From Pseudoalteromonas sp. DL-6 (GTDB lineage: Bacteria; Pseudomonadota; Gammaproteobacteria; Enterobacterales; Alteromonadaceae), in assembly GCF_004328665.1 (NCBI RefSeq), contig NZ_CP019770.1:620001-684000 (forward strand): a DNA stretch of 64,000 nucleotides, written 5' to 3'. The notes below the pieces were generated by a model. The model saw nothing but the letters and a program-made list of their open reading frames with translations. It was not told where the DNA came from and searched no databases. Shown here piece by piece: positions 48,467-58,497 of this stretch. How positions within the stretch are numbered: the stretch's first letter is position 1; the number at the start of each line of letters is the position of its first letter. The position numbers were made by a program, and so were the translations under genes.

Positions 48467-49492
48467 TTAGCTACTGTATACGGCAAACTTGTTGTTTTTG
48501 AACACTGTGTGGTAGCTATCAAATTGATTTTCTAAAATAGGTGGGTATTTTAGAAAGCTATTTGCCACTATGGTCAGTTTGCCTACCTTAGTTAAATGTT
48601 GCTTTGCATGCGTTAAAAAAGATTCAGCAACGCTGTAGTCAGTTGCAATCCCGGTATGAAATGGCGGGTTGCTAATAATTAAATCAAACTTGCCAGTAAT
48701 ACTATTTAAACCATCACTGAGTATGGCTTCACCGTTTACATTATTTAGCTTCAGCGTTTGCGTTGTTGCATAGGCCGCAAGCGCACTTACGTCACTACAA
48801 ATAAATGTCAGTGCTGGAGTTTTTAGCCCTAAAAAAGTAGCAATAAGTCCCGCGCCACAACCAAAATCAAGTACTTTCCCGTGTTTTAAGTTAGGAGCAT
48901 TCTCTAGTAGCATTTTCGTTCCAGCATCTAGCGCACCATGGTTAAACACACCAGGAATACTGACTGCTGTAAACTCAATATCGCTCACACATACCGTAAA
49001 CTCTTTATGGTAAGTGCTAATATCAAACGCGCTATTAAGAGTAAGTTCGGAAAATGAATATAAAACACAGTGTTTTGCTGAGTCTATTTTATTACTAAAC
49101 TCAGCCTTACCAGCGAGTTGCTTTTCAATTGACTTAACACCGCTCTTGTTTTCGCCAACGACTAGTAGCTCTGCATCTTTGCTTATCACAGCACGTATGT
49201 TGTCTAACGCCATTAACAGCTCAGGTTTAGATTTAGGGTAATAAAGTATCACCAAATCATAATCGCCCGCATCAATAGTATGATTAACGGTTACATCAAT
49301 ACCTGATATGTTCTTTGCAAATTCACCATTAGCGTGGTTATAACTAAAAGCGGTTATTTTACTTTGTGGGTTGAGCGTTTTAAGCTCATTTAAAAAGCCA
49401 TCTTGAACAAAGTTGACCACCAATATTGATTTACCCTTCAACTCTTCACTGTTGCGAAGTAATAGTAGGCTCGGATTGGTTAATACGCTCAT
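48467..49492 (-). CDS. rsmC: 16S rRNA (guanine1207-N2)-methyltransferase
   Basis: RsmC methylates G1207 of 16S rRNA using SAM. The protein shows the duplicated methyltransferase design: a degenerate N-terminal domain and a C-terminal catalytic domain with GKVLDFGCGAGLIATFLG for SAM binding and DLIISNPPFHTGI as the catalytic motif IV. Length of 341 residues is standard. Confidence 0.93.
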   Translation of the reverse strand: MSVLTNPSLLLLRNSEELKGKSILVVNFVQDGFLNELKTLNPQSKITAFSYNHANGEFAKNISGIDVTVNHTIDAGDYDLVILYYPKSKPELLMALDNIRAVISKDAELLVVGENKSGVKSIEKQLAGKAEFSNKIDSAKHCVLYSFSELTLNSAFDISTYHKEFTVCVSDIEFTAVSIPGVFNHGALDAGTKMLLENAPNLKHGKVLDFGCGAGLIATFLGLKTPALTFICSDVSALAAYATTQTLKLNNVNGEAILSDGLNSITGKFDLIISNPPFHTGIATDYSVAESFLTHAKQHLTKVGKLTIVANSFLKYPPILENQFDSYHTVFKNNKFAVYSS

Positions 49493-49528
49493 AAATGGCT
49501 TTACCTTACTTGATTATTTAATTAACGG

Positions 49529-50254
49529 TTACTTAGTTCGTTCGAACATTAAATCCCATACGCCATGGCCTAAACGGTGACCACGCTGTTCAAATTTAGT
49601 CAATGGACGTAGCTCAGGACGAGGAACATAGTCGTTAGTCTCTGATTGGTTTTTGTAACCAGGGGCTGCTTGCATCACTTCTAACATATGCTCTGCGTAG
49701 TTTTCCCAATCGGTTGCCATGTGAAATACGCCGCCGATTTTTAATTTAGAACGCAGTTTTTCAGCAAACTCAGTTTGTACTATGCGACGCTTATGATGGC
49801 GCTTTTTATGCCATGGATCTGGAAAGAATAACTGTAAAGTTGATAAGCTTTCATCGCTTATGCAATCAGCAAGAACTTCTACTGCATCGTGTTCAAATAC
49901 ACGAAGATTAGTAACGCCAGCTTCATCAGCATCCATTAAACATGCGCCAACGCCTGGGCGATGAACTTCTATGCCAATAAAGTTAAGATGTGGTGCATTT
50001 TTTGCCATTTCAACCAGTGACTTGCCCATACCAAAACCAATTTCTAGCACTACATCATTGTTGTTGCCAAAAACTTCGCTTAAATCAAGTAGGCCGTTCT
50101 TGTGTTCAAGCCCCATTGTTGGCCAGCACTTTTCGATTGCAGCAGCTTGACCTTTGGTTAATCGGCCTTCGCGTTTTACAAAACTGCGAATAGTGCGGAT
50201 ATATTTACCTTCTTGCTTAGCTTGCTCAAGGTTGTTGTTACTTGATTCACTCAT
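49529..50254 (-). CDS. trmB: tRNA (guanine46-N7)-methyltransferase
   Basis: TrmB adds the 7-methyl group to G46 in tRNA variable loops. Visible are the SAM-binding [14 protein letters not shown] and the family signature [19 protein letters not shown] start at ATG 50254 ([11 protein letters not shown]), since the frame continuing to 50329 runs into the promoter region shared with the divergent mutY. The trmB / mutY-yggX divergent arrangement is widespread in gammaproteobacteria. Confidence 0.95.
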   Translation of the reverse strand: MSESSNNNLEQAKQEGKYIRTIRSFVKREGRLTKGQAAAIEKCWPTMGLEHKNGLLDLSEVFGNNNDVVLEIGFGMGKSLVEMAKNAPHLNFIGIEVHRPGVGACLMDADEAGVTNLRVFEHDAVEVLADCISDESLSTLQLFFPDPWHKKRHHKRRIVQTEFAEKLRSKLKIGGVFHMATDWENYAEHMLEVMQAAPGYKNQSETNDYVPRPELRPLTKFEQRGHRLGHGVWDLMFERTK

Positions 50255-50403
50255 ATTATTGGCCTGACAAAACAATGTGTTTAAAAATGGTTGCGTATTA
50301 TCCCTGACCGGCGCTAGGTTGACAAGCACTAGGGCGTTATAGCTTGATCTTTTCAGTCACTCCAATAGACTGAGCCGCCATTAAGCATTAGTAAAAAAGA
50401 AAT

Positions 50404-51465
50404 ATGTTGGATTTAAAAAAACAGCAGTCAGCTTGGTTTTCTAACCAAGTAGTTGATTGGTATCATCTTTATGGGCGCAAAACGTTACCATGGCAATTAG
50501 CTAAAACGCCTTATAAAGTTTGGGTATCTGAGGTGATGTTACAGCAAACTCAGGTTGTTACTGTTATTCCTTATTTTGAAAAGTTTATGCAAAGCTTTCC
50601 CGATATTATTGCTTTAGCCAATGCTGATGAAGATCAGGTTCTGCATCATTGGACAGGTTTAGGTTATTACGCTCGTGCACGCAATTTGCATAAAACGGCT
50701 AAAATAGTTCGGGATAAGTACCAAGGCCAGTTTCCTAGCTCGCTTGAAGAAGTAATGGATTTACCCGGAATAGGGCGCTCTACTGCCGGTGCTGTTTTAT
50801 CATTATCTTTGGGGCAGCATCACCCTATTCTTGATGGCAATGTTAAAAGAGTGCTTGCTCGTTTTTTTATGGTCGAAGGTTGGTATGGGGTCAAAAAGGT
50901 AGAAAATCAGCTTTGGCATTTAAGCGAACAACTCACGCCTAAAAATAATGTGACCGAGTTTAACCAAGCCATGATGGATTTGGGTGCAAGCTTGTGTTCG
51001 CGCAGTCGTTTTGATTGTGAGGCGTGCCCATTAAATAGCCGCTGTGGTGCGTTTAACGCTGGTAAAGTTAAGGAATTTCCTCACTCTAAGCCTAAAAAAG
51101 TAGTGCCTAAAAAAAGCTGCCACCAGTTAATTATTAAACATAACGACAAAGTGCTTATGGAAAAACGCCCAAACAGCGGTATTTGGGGCGGATTATTTGG
51201 ATTTTTTGAATTTAATGAGTACAGCGAGCTTGAAACTTTTTTAGCACAACAAGGGCTTGAAAGTGATCTTGATGAAGTAGTACCTTTTACTCATGTATTT
51301 TCACATTTTGAGCTTACGATTAACCCACATGTACTGAATATTGAGAAAGCCCCTGATGTAGTCAACGACAAGCAGCTGGTGTGGTATCCACTCGATCAAT
51401 CAATAGAAGTAGGGTTAGCGGCACCGACTAAAAAGTTGGTTAAACAAATGAGCCCAATAGGTTAA
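50404..51465 (+). CDS. mutY: Adenine DNA glycosylase
   Basis: MutY removes adenine mispaired with 8-oxoguanine. The catalytic Glu lies in [11 protein letters not shown], the helix-hairpin-helix in [16 protein letters not shown] with catalytic Asp in ILDGNVKR, the [4Fe-4S] ligands in C-x6-C-x2-C-x5-C ([17 protein letters not shown]), and a C-terminal NUDIX-like domain recognises 8-oxoG. Length of 353 residues is standard. Followed after 32 bases by yggX. Confidence 0.96.
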   Translation: MLDLKKQQSAWFSNQVVDWYHLYGRKTLPWQLAKTPYKVWVSEVMLQQTQVVTVIPYFEKFMQSFPDIIALANADEDQVLHHWTGLGYYARARNLHKTAKIVRDKYQGQFPSSLEEVMDLPGIGRSTAGAVLSLSLGQHHPILDGNVKRVLARFFMVEGWYGVKKVENQLWHLSEQLTPKNNVTEFNQAMMDLGASLCSRSRFDCEACPLNSRCGAFNAGKVKEFPHSKPKKVVPKKSCHQLIIKHNDKVLMEKRPNSGIWGGLFGFFEFNEYSELETFLAQQGLESDLDEVVPFTHVFSHFELTINPHVLNIEKAPDVVNDKQLVWYPLDQSIEVGLAAPTKKLVKQMSPIG

Positions 51466-51497
51466 ACTATTGGCATTTAGCGTTTAGGGGAACAATC

Positions 51498-51770
51498 ATG
51501 GCACGTACAGTATTTTGTCAAAAGTTACAAAAAGAGGCCGAAGGGCTTGGTTTTCAGTTATACCCTGGTGAACTTGGTGAGAAAATTTTTAATAATATTT
51601 CTAAAGAAGCCTGGGGGCAATGGCAGCATAAGCAAACGATGCTGATCAACGAAAAGCATTTAAACATGATGGATCCAGAGCATCGTACTTTTTTAGAAGA
51701 GCAAATGGTTGGCTTTTTATTCGAAGGTAAAGAGGTTGAGATTGAAGGCTATAAGCCAGTAGAAAAATAA
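51498..51770 (+). CDS. yggX: Probable Fe(2+)-trafficking protein YggX
   Basis: The 90-residue protein matches YggX throughout: [17 protein letters not shown], with the conserved Cys7, and [20 protein letters not shown]. It protects iron-sulfur enzymes from oxidative damage, fitting its operon with the iron-sulfur protein MutY. AGGGGAA precedes the ATG. Confidence 0.95.
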   Translation: MARTVFCQKLQKEAEGLGFQLYPGELGEKIFNNISKEAWGQWQHKQTMLINEKHLNMMDPEHRTFLEEQMVGFLFEGKEVEIEGYKPVEK

Positions 51771-51797
51771 ATTAACCTCTGCTTATGTAAAATTAAT

Positions 51798-51822
51798 AAA
51801 AAAGGGCTATTAGCCCTTTTTT
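51798..51822. terminator. Terminator after mutY-yggX
   Basis: AAAAAAGGGCTA pairs with TAGCCCTTTTTT with almost no loop; it is symmetric and can serve both yggX and the convergent hybrid kinase gene. Confidence 0.85.
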
Positions 51823-51860
51823 ATTGTCATAATAACGCTCTCAGAAACATACGATCTTAG

Positions 51861-54644
51861 CTAAACAAGTTCGTCCTGTTCCTCATTATTTCTAATTTGT
51901 TCTTTTAAGAACTGTGCTGCTTTTGAGTATTCAATTTCGAGCTCATCTCTCATTTCAATTAACTCATCTGCACTTACCTCATCGCTCTTACACTTCTCTT
52001 CAAATGACTGCGCTAAATCAGCAACAATGTTAGCTCCTACTGTTTTTGATATAGATTTTAATTGATGACAAGCTGCTACAACATCCGCCTGATTGCTTTG
52101 TAATACTGCAAAGTTAATCACTTTAATTTGTTCTTGGCTTTGTTCTAAATACATTTTAAAAAAGCGGATTATTTTAGCGTCATCACCATTTATATACTTA
52201 TTTGCCGATTCCATATCAATAGGTATAACTGGCTTTTCAGCCGAACTAACTTTTTTCGGTTGTTTGCTGTATAAGTCACTCCATTGTTTTAATGTGTCTT
52301 CTAGTGCATTTAGCTCAATAGGTTTAGTGATAAAGTCGTTAATACCCACTGCTAAACATCGCTCTCTCTCGCCTTTTAGCGCATTGGCAGTGACAGCAAT
52401 AATATATGGTTGTGCGTCAATTGATTCCAGTAATGAAGCTTCTTCTCTAATTTTTTCAACCATGTCGTAGCCAGACATTTTTGGCATATGTAAATCGGTT
52501 AAAATGAGCGAGTAGCTATTTTTACGCCACATATCTAGACCTTCTTCACCGTTATTAGCCACTTCTACACTGTACCCTAGTATATGTAACTGTTCGGTGA
52601 GTACCTCTTGGTTCAATAGGTTATCTTCAACCAATAATACCAGTCTATTTGCGGCCAGCGCTTCTTCAGAACTTAGGTAGTGGTTCATAGTTTTAGCTTT
52701 TTTAATTTGCTTAGGTTTATGTAAGCCGGCAGCTACCAAAATTGAAAGCATAAAGTTAGATTTACACAATGGGGAAGCATTAATATAGAAAATATTTTTA
52801 TGATTAATTACCGCTTCATCTAATTTACTTAACACCACCATTTGCTGGTTATTATCTTCTAATGAGTAGAGTAAGCTTCTTAGTAGGGTACTGATACTAC
52901 TCATGTCATCAATACCATCGACAACCCAAATAATATCCTTGGTATCTTGATGCGTTTCTATATCTTGCTGCTCGTGAGCGTAAGTTATTTTAGCGCCCAT
53001 AAATGACAAGTAACGATAAATGACTTTGCCACGTTCAGCGTTGCTACTAACAACAATGACATGTTTGCCATTGAGAGTGTTTTTGTGGGCAAATTCAGTT
53101 TTACCTGCGGTGGAAAAAGGTAACTCGACAGTAAACTCACTCCCAATACCTTCATGGCTAGTTACATGAATACTTCCAAGCATTAGCTCAGTTAAGCTTT
53201 TACAAATTGAAAGACCAAGCCCTGTTCCACCAAACTCTCGCGTAATAGAGCTTTCCGCTTGAGTGAATGGGTTAAAGATTTTTCTCAATTGAGATTGGCT
53301 CATTCCTTTACCGTTATCACTCACGCAAAAGCGCAATGTAAAGTGATCGGCGGTGTTATGTGCTACTTCTACTGATATTCTTACTTTACCCTGCGTTGTA
53401 CCATTGGTGCTGGTAAACTTAATGGCATTACTACATAAATTATATAGTACTTGGCGCACTCTGACGGAGTCACCTTTAAGGTTGTTGGGGATGTCGGGGG
53501 CAATTGATAAATCGAGTTCTAGGTGGCGATTTTTAGCAACCGACGATAACACCTTAGCAACCTCTTCTAGCGTATCGGCAACGGAAAACGGAACTGGATC
53601 TATATTGAGCTTTCCAGCCTCAATTTTAGAAAAATCTAAAATATCATCTAAAATACTTAATAACGAAAATGCTGATTCACGAATAATAGTACTTAAACGT
53701 TGTTGTGCGCCATCGAGTTCTGTTTGGCGTAGTAAATCAATAGTACCAATAACACCATTCATAGGTGTTCTTATTTCGTGGCTCATGGTGGCTAAAAAGG
53801 TGGTTTTAGTTTCACTGGCTTTTAACGCTTTTTGGGTTTGTTTTTCTAATTCAAAGGTTCTGCTTTGTACTTCTGTTTCAAGGCTTGTTTGAAGCTTTTT
53901 TAATTCTTTTTGTGCAGCTTGGTCGTCAGCTTGAACCATGCTTACTTTTTTCAGTAATAAATTAATTTGTTGAGCTACAGTTTCTAATCCCCCTTCAAGC
54001 TGCTCATTAAGGGTGCTTTGATAATTATCATTTTGTGTAATTGCTTTGAGTTCTTGAGTGAGAGAGTCTGTGTTTTTATGTAATCGCTTATTAATGTACT
54101 TATTAAACACTATGGCTAATAAAAACAGCGCTATTAGAGCTACAATACCGGTAAAAAAGGCATTCATTAGTGAACTTTGGGGCGAAGGTAAAGTTAAAGG
54201 TTGTTTGTGCTCAATAATAAGTTCAGCAATGATCTGCCCATCCACTGAAATAACATGATGCAGTATGCCTTGTTGTTTAATGTGCTTATTAATGGCTAAA
54301 GGTGCAATTGAATTATTATTATTGCTATAAATTAGCTCTGCTTGATTGTTGGCATTAAAACGGTGCAGAGTATATTTAAAATCATTGTTGAGTAAGCTTG
54401 CAATGTCAAAAAGTGGTTTGGCCTTGTCTTGTCCGTATAATGTTAGTGCTTCTACAATGGGCTGCTCAAGACTTTCAGCAAGTTTAGTGACCGCGATGGT
54501 GGAGGCTGAGGAAAGTTCATTGTTCTTAGCATTGCTTTGTGAGTAAAGCGAATAGGCGACTATAGATAATGTGGTTATTATAAGGTTACTAACTAAAAAT
54601 AAAGGTAGTAGGCCTTTTATTGCTGAAGAGAACTTACTCTGCAT
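51861..54644 (-). CDS. Hybrid sensor histidine kinase with degenerate and intact receivers plus Hpt
   Basis: Membrane helices (about residues 13-35 and 160-181) flank a periplasmic sensor. Then come a coiled coil, HisKA with His289 in SHEIRTPMNGVIG, ATPase (SDNGKGMSQ, GGTGLGLSI), a first receiver-like domain (about 525-640) lacking both the acidic pair (HVIVVSSNAE) and a clear phospho-acceptor motif, a second, intact receiver with Asp717 in LILTDLHMPKMSG, and an Hpt domain with His860 in ACHQLKSISKTVGAN. The BarA-like layout suggests a multi-step phosphorelay, but no partner regulator is adjacent and the signal is unknown. 927 residues. Confidence 0.9.
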   Translation of the reverse strand: MQSKFSSAIKGLLPLFLVSNLIITTLSIVAYSLYSQSNAKNNELSSASTIAVTKLAESLEQPIVEALTLYGQDKAKPLFDIASLLNNDFKYTLHRFNANNQAELIYSNNNNSIAPLAINKHIKQQGILHHVISVDGQIIAELIIEHKQPLTLPSPQSSLMNAFFTGIVALIALFLLAIVFNKYINKRLHKNTDSLTQELKAITQNDNYQSTLNEQLEGGLETVAQQINLLLKKVSMVQADDQAAQKELKKLQTSLETEVQSRTFELEKQTQKALKASETKTTFLATMSHEIRTPMNGVIGTIDLLRQTELDGAQQRLSTIIRESAFSLLSILDDILDFSKIEAGKLNIDPVPFSVADTLEEVAKVLSSVAKNRHLELDLSIAPDIPNNLKGDSVRVRQVLYNLCSNAIKFTSTNGTTQGKVRISVEVAHNTADHFTLRFCVSDNGKGMSQSQLRKIFNPFTQAESSITREFGGTGLGLSICKSLTELMLGSIHVTSHEGIGSEFTVELPFSTAGKTEFAHKNTLNGKHVIVVSSNAERGKVIYRYLSFMGAKITYAHEQQDIETHQDTKDIIWVVDGIDDMSSISTLLRSLLYSLEDNNQQMVVLSKLDEAVINHKNIFYINASPLCKSNFMLSILVAAGLHKPKQIKKAKTMNHYLSSEEALAANRLVLLVEDNLLNQEVLTEQLHILGYSVEVANNGEEGLDMWRKNSYSLILTDLHMPKMSGYDMVEKIREEASLLESIDAQPYIIAVTANALKGERERCLAVGINDFITKPIELNALEDTLKQWSDLYSKQPKKVSSAEKPVIPIDMESANKYINGDDAKIIRFFKMYLEQSQEQIKVINFAVLQSNQADVVAACHQLKSISKTVGANIVADLAQSFEEKCKSDEVSADELIEMRDELEIEYSKAAQFLKEQIRNNEEQDELV

Positions 54645-54833
54645 GAGTTTTCCTATCGTGGTAATATTAAAACGGTAAGCCCGTACCGAAAGTTGTGAAC
54701 TAATCGTAACACCTAAAAAAAATAATTCACTACGTTTTTTAAACTCTTTTGTTGAATAAATGCACGGTGTTAACGAAAACTGTGGTTAGTTGTTTGAAAA
54801 CCGTTCAAACGGTTATAAAGAATAAAAAAAAAG

Positions 54834-54862
54834 TTGACTTGTAAGGGCAAAACTCGTTTAAT
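54834..54862 (+). promoter_or_regulatory. Promoter of the tRNA-Phe/Thr operon
   Basis: TTGACT and TTTAAT are separated by 17 bases, and ACGCCGC follows: a near-consensus sigma-70 promoter with the GC-rich discriminator expected at a stringently controlled tRNA operon. Confidence 0.75.
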
Positions 54863-54871
54863 ACGCCGCAC

Positions 54872-54900
54872 GCCCAGATAGCCAAGTCAGTAGAGTTTGG
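54872..54900 (+). pseudogene. tRNA-like 5' half remnant before the tRNA array
   Basis: GCCCAGATAGCCAAGTCAGT continuing AGAGTTTGG resembles the acceptor, D-arm and beginning of the anticodon arm of the tRNA-Phe that follows (GATAGC, CAGT and TAGAG align). No matching 3' half follows, so no functional tRNA can form. It falls within the transcribed leader just past the promoter. Confidence 0.55.
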
Positions 54901-54951
54901 TGGGAATTGCATTAAAAATCTGTTTGGGTTTTTAATCAGCACTGTATAAGT

Positions 54952-55027
54952 GCCTCGATAGCTCAGTTGGTAGAGCAGAGGATTGAAAATCCTCGTGTCC
55001 CTGGTTCGATTCCGGGTCGAGGCACCA
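54952..55027 (+). tRNA. tRNA-Phe (GAA), copy 1
   Basis: A 76-base cloverleaf: acceptor GCCTCGA pairs with TCGAGGC, anticodon loop TTGAAAA gives GAA, T-arm contains GGTTCGATTCC, and CCA is encoded. Identical in sequence to the copies at 55215 and 55468. Confidence 0.97.
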
Positions 55028-55087
55028 TTTACAAAGAAGTTATCAATCTTTAAAATTGATAAAGTGCCTTAGCACACAGTTTAGTGT

Positions 55088-55163
<76 letters not shown>

Positions 55164-55214
55164 TTTTATTTTAGTTGAATGTTTACAATAACGTTAAACT
55201 AGCACTGTTTAAGT

Positions 55215-55290
55215 GCCTCGATAGCTCAGTTGGTAGAGCAGAGGATTGAAAATCCTCGTGTCCCTGGTTCGATTCCGGGTCGAGGCACCA
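55215..55290 (+). tRNA. tRNA-Phe (GAA), copy 2
   Basis: Identical to copy 1, 263 bases downstream of it. The spacer after it (TTTACAAAGAAGTTATCAAT and onward) repeats the spacer after copy 1 almost exactly, so the pair Phe-spacer-Thr was duplicated as a block. Confidence 0.97.
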
Positions 55291-55350
55291 TTTACAAAGA
55301 AGTTATCAATCTTTAAAATTGATGAAGTGCCTTAGCACACAGTTTAGTGT

Positions 55351-55426
<76 letters not shown>

Positions 55427-55467
55427 TTTATTTAAATAGTTAGTTTAACTATTTGCACTGTTTAAGT

Positions 55468-55543
55468 GCCTCGATAGCTCAGTTGGTAGAGCAGAGGATT
55501 GAAAATCCTCGTGTCCCTGGTTCGATTCCGGGTCGAGGCACCA
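55468..55543 (+). tRNA. tRNA-Phe (GAA), copy 3
   Basis: Identical to the other Phe copies, 253 bases after copy 2. It is followed directly by the operon terminator, without a third Thr gene. Confidence 0.97.
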
Positions 55544-55550
55544 TTTATAC

Positions 55551-55577
55551 AAAGCCTCGCATATGCGGGGCTTTTTT
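55551..55577 (+). terminator. tRNA operon terminator
   Basis: AAAGCCTCGCAT pairs with ATGCGGGGCTTT with one G-T pair, followed by a T-run, eight bases after the last tRNA. Confidence 0.88.
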
Positions 55578-55894
55578 GTTTCTATTCTAAATTTGGCTCA
55601 GCATCAAACTACCTTCCATCTCAAAATATATTTATAATTTTATTCCGCTTTAGCTGGTGTAATGCCAACAGTAAATCCTGCCGTCTTTTCTATATTCACT
55701 TTTTAAGAGTTTAAATTAACTTTTTGATTAAAAGTTGGCTTGCTGATTTTTTTGTGATCATTGTGTTAACACTTGGCGTATTGAGTGAACTTATAATTTC
55801 ATCGCAAGCTATGTAATGTTATGTAAAGTCAATTGAGCAAAGTTTGCTAAAGTGATTGAATAACATTCATAAATAGCACTAATCAGGTTTAAAT
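55578..55894. other. Gene-free region before the RND operon
   Basis: These 317 bases should hold the efflux operon promoter. The dyad-rich segment TGTGATCATTGTGTTAACAC near 55754-55774 contains TGTGATCA, reminiscent of a CRP half-site, but this is weak. I see no regulator gene next to the operon. Confidence 0.4.
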
Positions 55895-57304
55895 ATGATG
55901 TGGCAATGTAAGCCATCTTTATTAGCAATAAGCATTATAATGCTAAGCGGTTGTGCGAGTAATTTAAACCCGCAACAACGTGAGCGAGCGCCGAGTGCAC
56001 TACCTACCCAATGGCAGCAAGCTGCCGCTAAATCGGTAATAGCCGTAAACGATACTTGGTTCAATAAGCTAGCTTCACCAACAGTAAAGCAGCTAGTTAC
56101 GCAAGCGCTTAAAAATAATCAACAACTACGACAAGAGCGTTTCGATGTAGAAATACAAAAACAACAATTAATTATTACTGGTGCTGCATTGTGGCCTAGC
56201 TTAGATATTTCATCACGGGTGGGGCGCAGTAAAAACAATCGCCCTGTTAGTTATAATAATTCGAGCTCTGTATCGTTAGAGTTAGGTTATGAAATTGATT
56301 TATGGGGTAAGCTTTCAAACGCAAAACGCAGGGACAATCTTAACTACCTTGCTCAGCAAGCTCGTTATGAGCAGGCTAAACAACAGCTTATTGCAGATGT
56401 TGTAACTAATTGGTTTAACCTAATCAGTGCAGAGCAATTACTTGATTTATTTAAGCGCAGAGAAGCTAATGCTAAACAAAACCTCGAGATTATTGAGTCG
56501 GGTTATCGCCAAGGTTTAAATGAAGCGTTAGATGTTTATTTGGCGCGTAACGAATTAAATAATGAACGCTCACGTATAGCCACTCAGCAAGCAAATTTAA
56601 GTCAATCTGCTCGTCGTCTTGAGCGCTTGTTGGGCGAGTATCCAAAAGGATTACTGGCGGCTAATCACGACTTACCCGTTATTAATGACGATATTCCTCA
56701 TGGTCTCCCCTCAGAGCTTATTACTCGTAAACCCACATTACGTGCTAGTTGGTATCAATTGTTAGCCACAGATGCTTCACTGGCTTATGCTCATAAACAG
56801 CGTTTCCCAAGTTTAAACTTAAGTGCGGGCTTAAGTGATAGTACTAGCAGGGTAAGCGACTTATTTTCTCCATCAAGCCTAGCATGGTCTCTGATAGGTA
56901 GTATTTCAGCTCCTATTTTTAATGGTGGGCGACTTGCTGCCAACGAAGAAATAGCCAGTTTACAAACGCAAAAGCAAGAGCAAGCTTATCTGCAGTCTTT
57001 GTATGATGCATTTAGCGATGTTGAAAATGCTATTTCGCAACAGCAGTCACTCAAAGCGCGCTACCAAAGTACATTACAAGCACAAGAGAATGCGTTAGCC
57101 GCCGAACAACTATCGTTTGAACAATATCAAAGTGGCTTAGTTAGCTACACCACAGTACTTGATGCGCAAGCCCGTTCATTTGATGCGCAAAGCTCACTGA
57201 TTGAAATTAAAAATCAACTACTAACTAACCGAATTAATTTACATGTTGCCCTTGGTGGCGATTTTGTAAAATCAATATCCGTACAGGATGAACAAGCAAT
57301 ATGA
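55895..57304 (+). CDS. Outer-membrane efflux lipoprotein (TolC/NodT family)
   Basis: A lipobox (IIMLSGCASN) near residue 20 marks an outer-membrane lipoprotein. The rest is the TolC-type duplicated helical barrel, with family features YEIDLWGKLSNAKR, NWFNLISAEQ and PIFNGGRLAANEE. Length of 469 residues is normal for OprM/NodT channels. It forms the exit duct for the RND pump encoded by the next two genes, overlapping the adaptor gene by four bases. Confidence 0.93.
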   Translation: MMWQCKPSLLAISIIMLSGCASNLNPQQRERAPSALPTQWQQAAAKSVIAVNDTWFNKLASPTVKQLVTQALKNNQQLRQERFDVEIQKQQLIITGAALWPSLDISSRVGRSKNNRPVSYNNSSSVSLELGYEIDLWGKLSNAKRRDNLNYLAQQARYEQAKQQLIADVVTNWFNLISAEQLLDLFKRREANAKQNLEIIESGYRQGLNEALDVYLARNELNNERSRIATQQANLSQSARRLERLLGEYPKGLLAANHDLPVINDDIPHGLPSELITRKPTLRASWYQLLATDASLAYAHKQRFPSLNLSAGLSDSTSRVSDLFSPSSLAWSLIGSISAPIFNGGRLAANEEIASLQTQKQEQAYLQSLYDAFSDVENAISQQQSLKARYQSTLQAQENALAAEQLSFEQYQSGLVSYTTVLDAQARSFDAQSSLIEIKNQLLTNRINLHVALGGDFVKSISVQDEQAI

Positions 57305-58497
57305 AACTCAATAAACAAAAAATAATTGTTCCTGCCGCTATCATCATAGCTACACTTTTTTTAGTGATGTTTATTAAAGGCAATCCACCAACCGCATCAC
57401 GTTTTTCAGCGCCACCGAAAGCAAAAATTAATGTTGCAGTAAAGCCATTACAGTTAATTGACTACCCAGTTGAAATTGATAGTTTTGGTACGGTTAAACC
57501 GCGGACTCAGAGTATGTTAGTGGCTCAAGTTTCTGGTCAAATTATCGATATAAATGAGCAGTTTCGCGAAGGTGGCTTTTTTGCCAAAGATGATGTGCTA
57601 TTGCAACTAGATGATCGCGATTTAAAAGCGGAAGTTAAATCTGCACAAGCTAACTTATTAAATGCAGAGCAAAGTTTGTTAGAAGAGCAAGCTCGTGGTC
57701 GCCAAGCATTGACCGACTGGCAGCGCTTAGGGAATGAGTCTGAACCAAGCATATTAGTGCTTAGAAAGCCGCAGCTAGCAGCAGCCCAAGCACAGGTTTT
57801 ATCAGCTCAAGCACAGCTAGAAAAAGCACAACTCAATCTTGAGCGCACTAAAATTAAAGCGCCCTATGCTGGACGAGTATTAAACCGCAGTGTCGACCTA
57901 GGTCAGGTGGTGTCTAATAACATGCAGTTAGCGACTATTTATGCCACTGACAGTGTTGAAATACGCTTACCAATCAAAAATAAAGATCTGCCTTTTATTA
58001 ATTTACCAGAGCAATATCGAGATGGTGCTAAAAATCAGCGTGGCTCAGCGGTTAACTTCACTTCTGATTTAATTGGCGAGCAACAATGGCAAGGCCAACT
58101 TATTCGTACTGAGGGCGCAATAGATGAAAGCGCCCAGCAATTATATGTAGTGGCTAAAATTAACGACCCCTATAAATCAACTAGTGATAATCAATATCCA
58201 GTAAAAATAGGCCAATATGTTAAAGCTAAAATTAATGGCAAAGTCGCCTCTCAGGTACTCGTTATTCCTAATAGTGCGATATATCAAGGCAGTTATGTTT
58301 ATGTGGTTGAAAATGGCACACTACAGCGTAAAAATATTGCCTTAGCATGGCAAAATGCACAGCAAGGCATTGTAAAAAAAGGTTTAGAAGCTGGTAGCCA
58401 GTTAGTGTTAACACCGCTTGGGCAGGTAAGTTCAGGTACACCTGTACAGGTAATGGGTGCTACTCCTAAGGCACAAAAACGAGGAGAGCAGCCATGA
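57301..58497 (+). CDS. RND efflux periplasmic adaptor (membrane fusion protein)
   Basis: The 398-residue adaptor has an N-terminal membrane anchor (IIVPAAIIIATLFLVMFI), a lipoyl/barrel-sandwich domain split by an alpha-hairpin (LNAEQSLLEEQARGRQ, AQAQLEKAQLNLERTKIKAP), with YAGRVLNRSVDLGQVV after the hairpin, and a beta-barrel C-terminal part. ATGA overlaps with both neighbours show tight coupling in one operon. Confidence 0.93.
   Translation: MKLNKQKIIVPAAIIIATLFLVMFIKGNPPTASRFSAPPKAKINVAVKPLQLIDYPVEIDSFGTVKPRTQSMLVAQVSGQIIDINEQFREGGFFAKDDVLLQLDDRDLKAEVKSAQANLLNAEQSLLEEQARGRQALTDWQRLGNESEPSILVLRKPQLAAAQAQVLSAQAQLEKAQLNLERTKIKAPYAGRVLNRSVDLGQVVSNNMQLATIYATDSVEIRLPIKNKDLPFINLPEQYRDGAKNQRGSAVNFTSDLIGEQQWQGQLIRTEGAIDESAQQLYVVAKINDPYKSTSDNQYPVKIGQYVKAKINGKVASQVLVIPNSAIYQGSYVYVVENGTLQRKNIALAWQNAQQGIVKKGLEAGSQLVLTPLGQVSSGTPVQVMGATPKAQKRGEQP

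Noticed and set aside
53353..53892. 179-codon ORF antisense to the large hybrid kinase
   Set aside because: Covers the conserved HisKA/HATPase coding region on the other strand; no domain seen.
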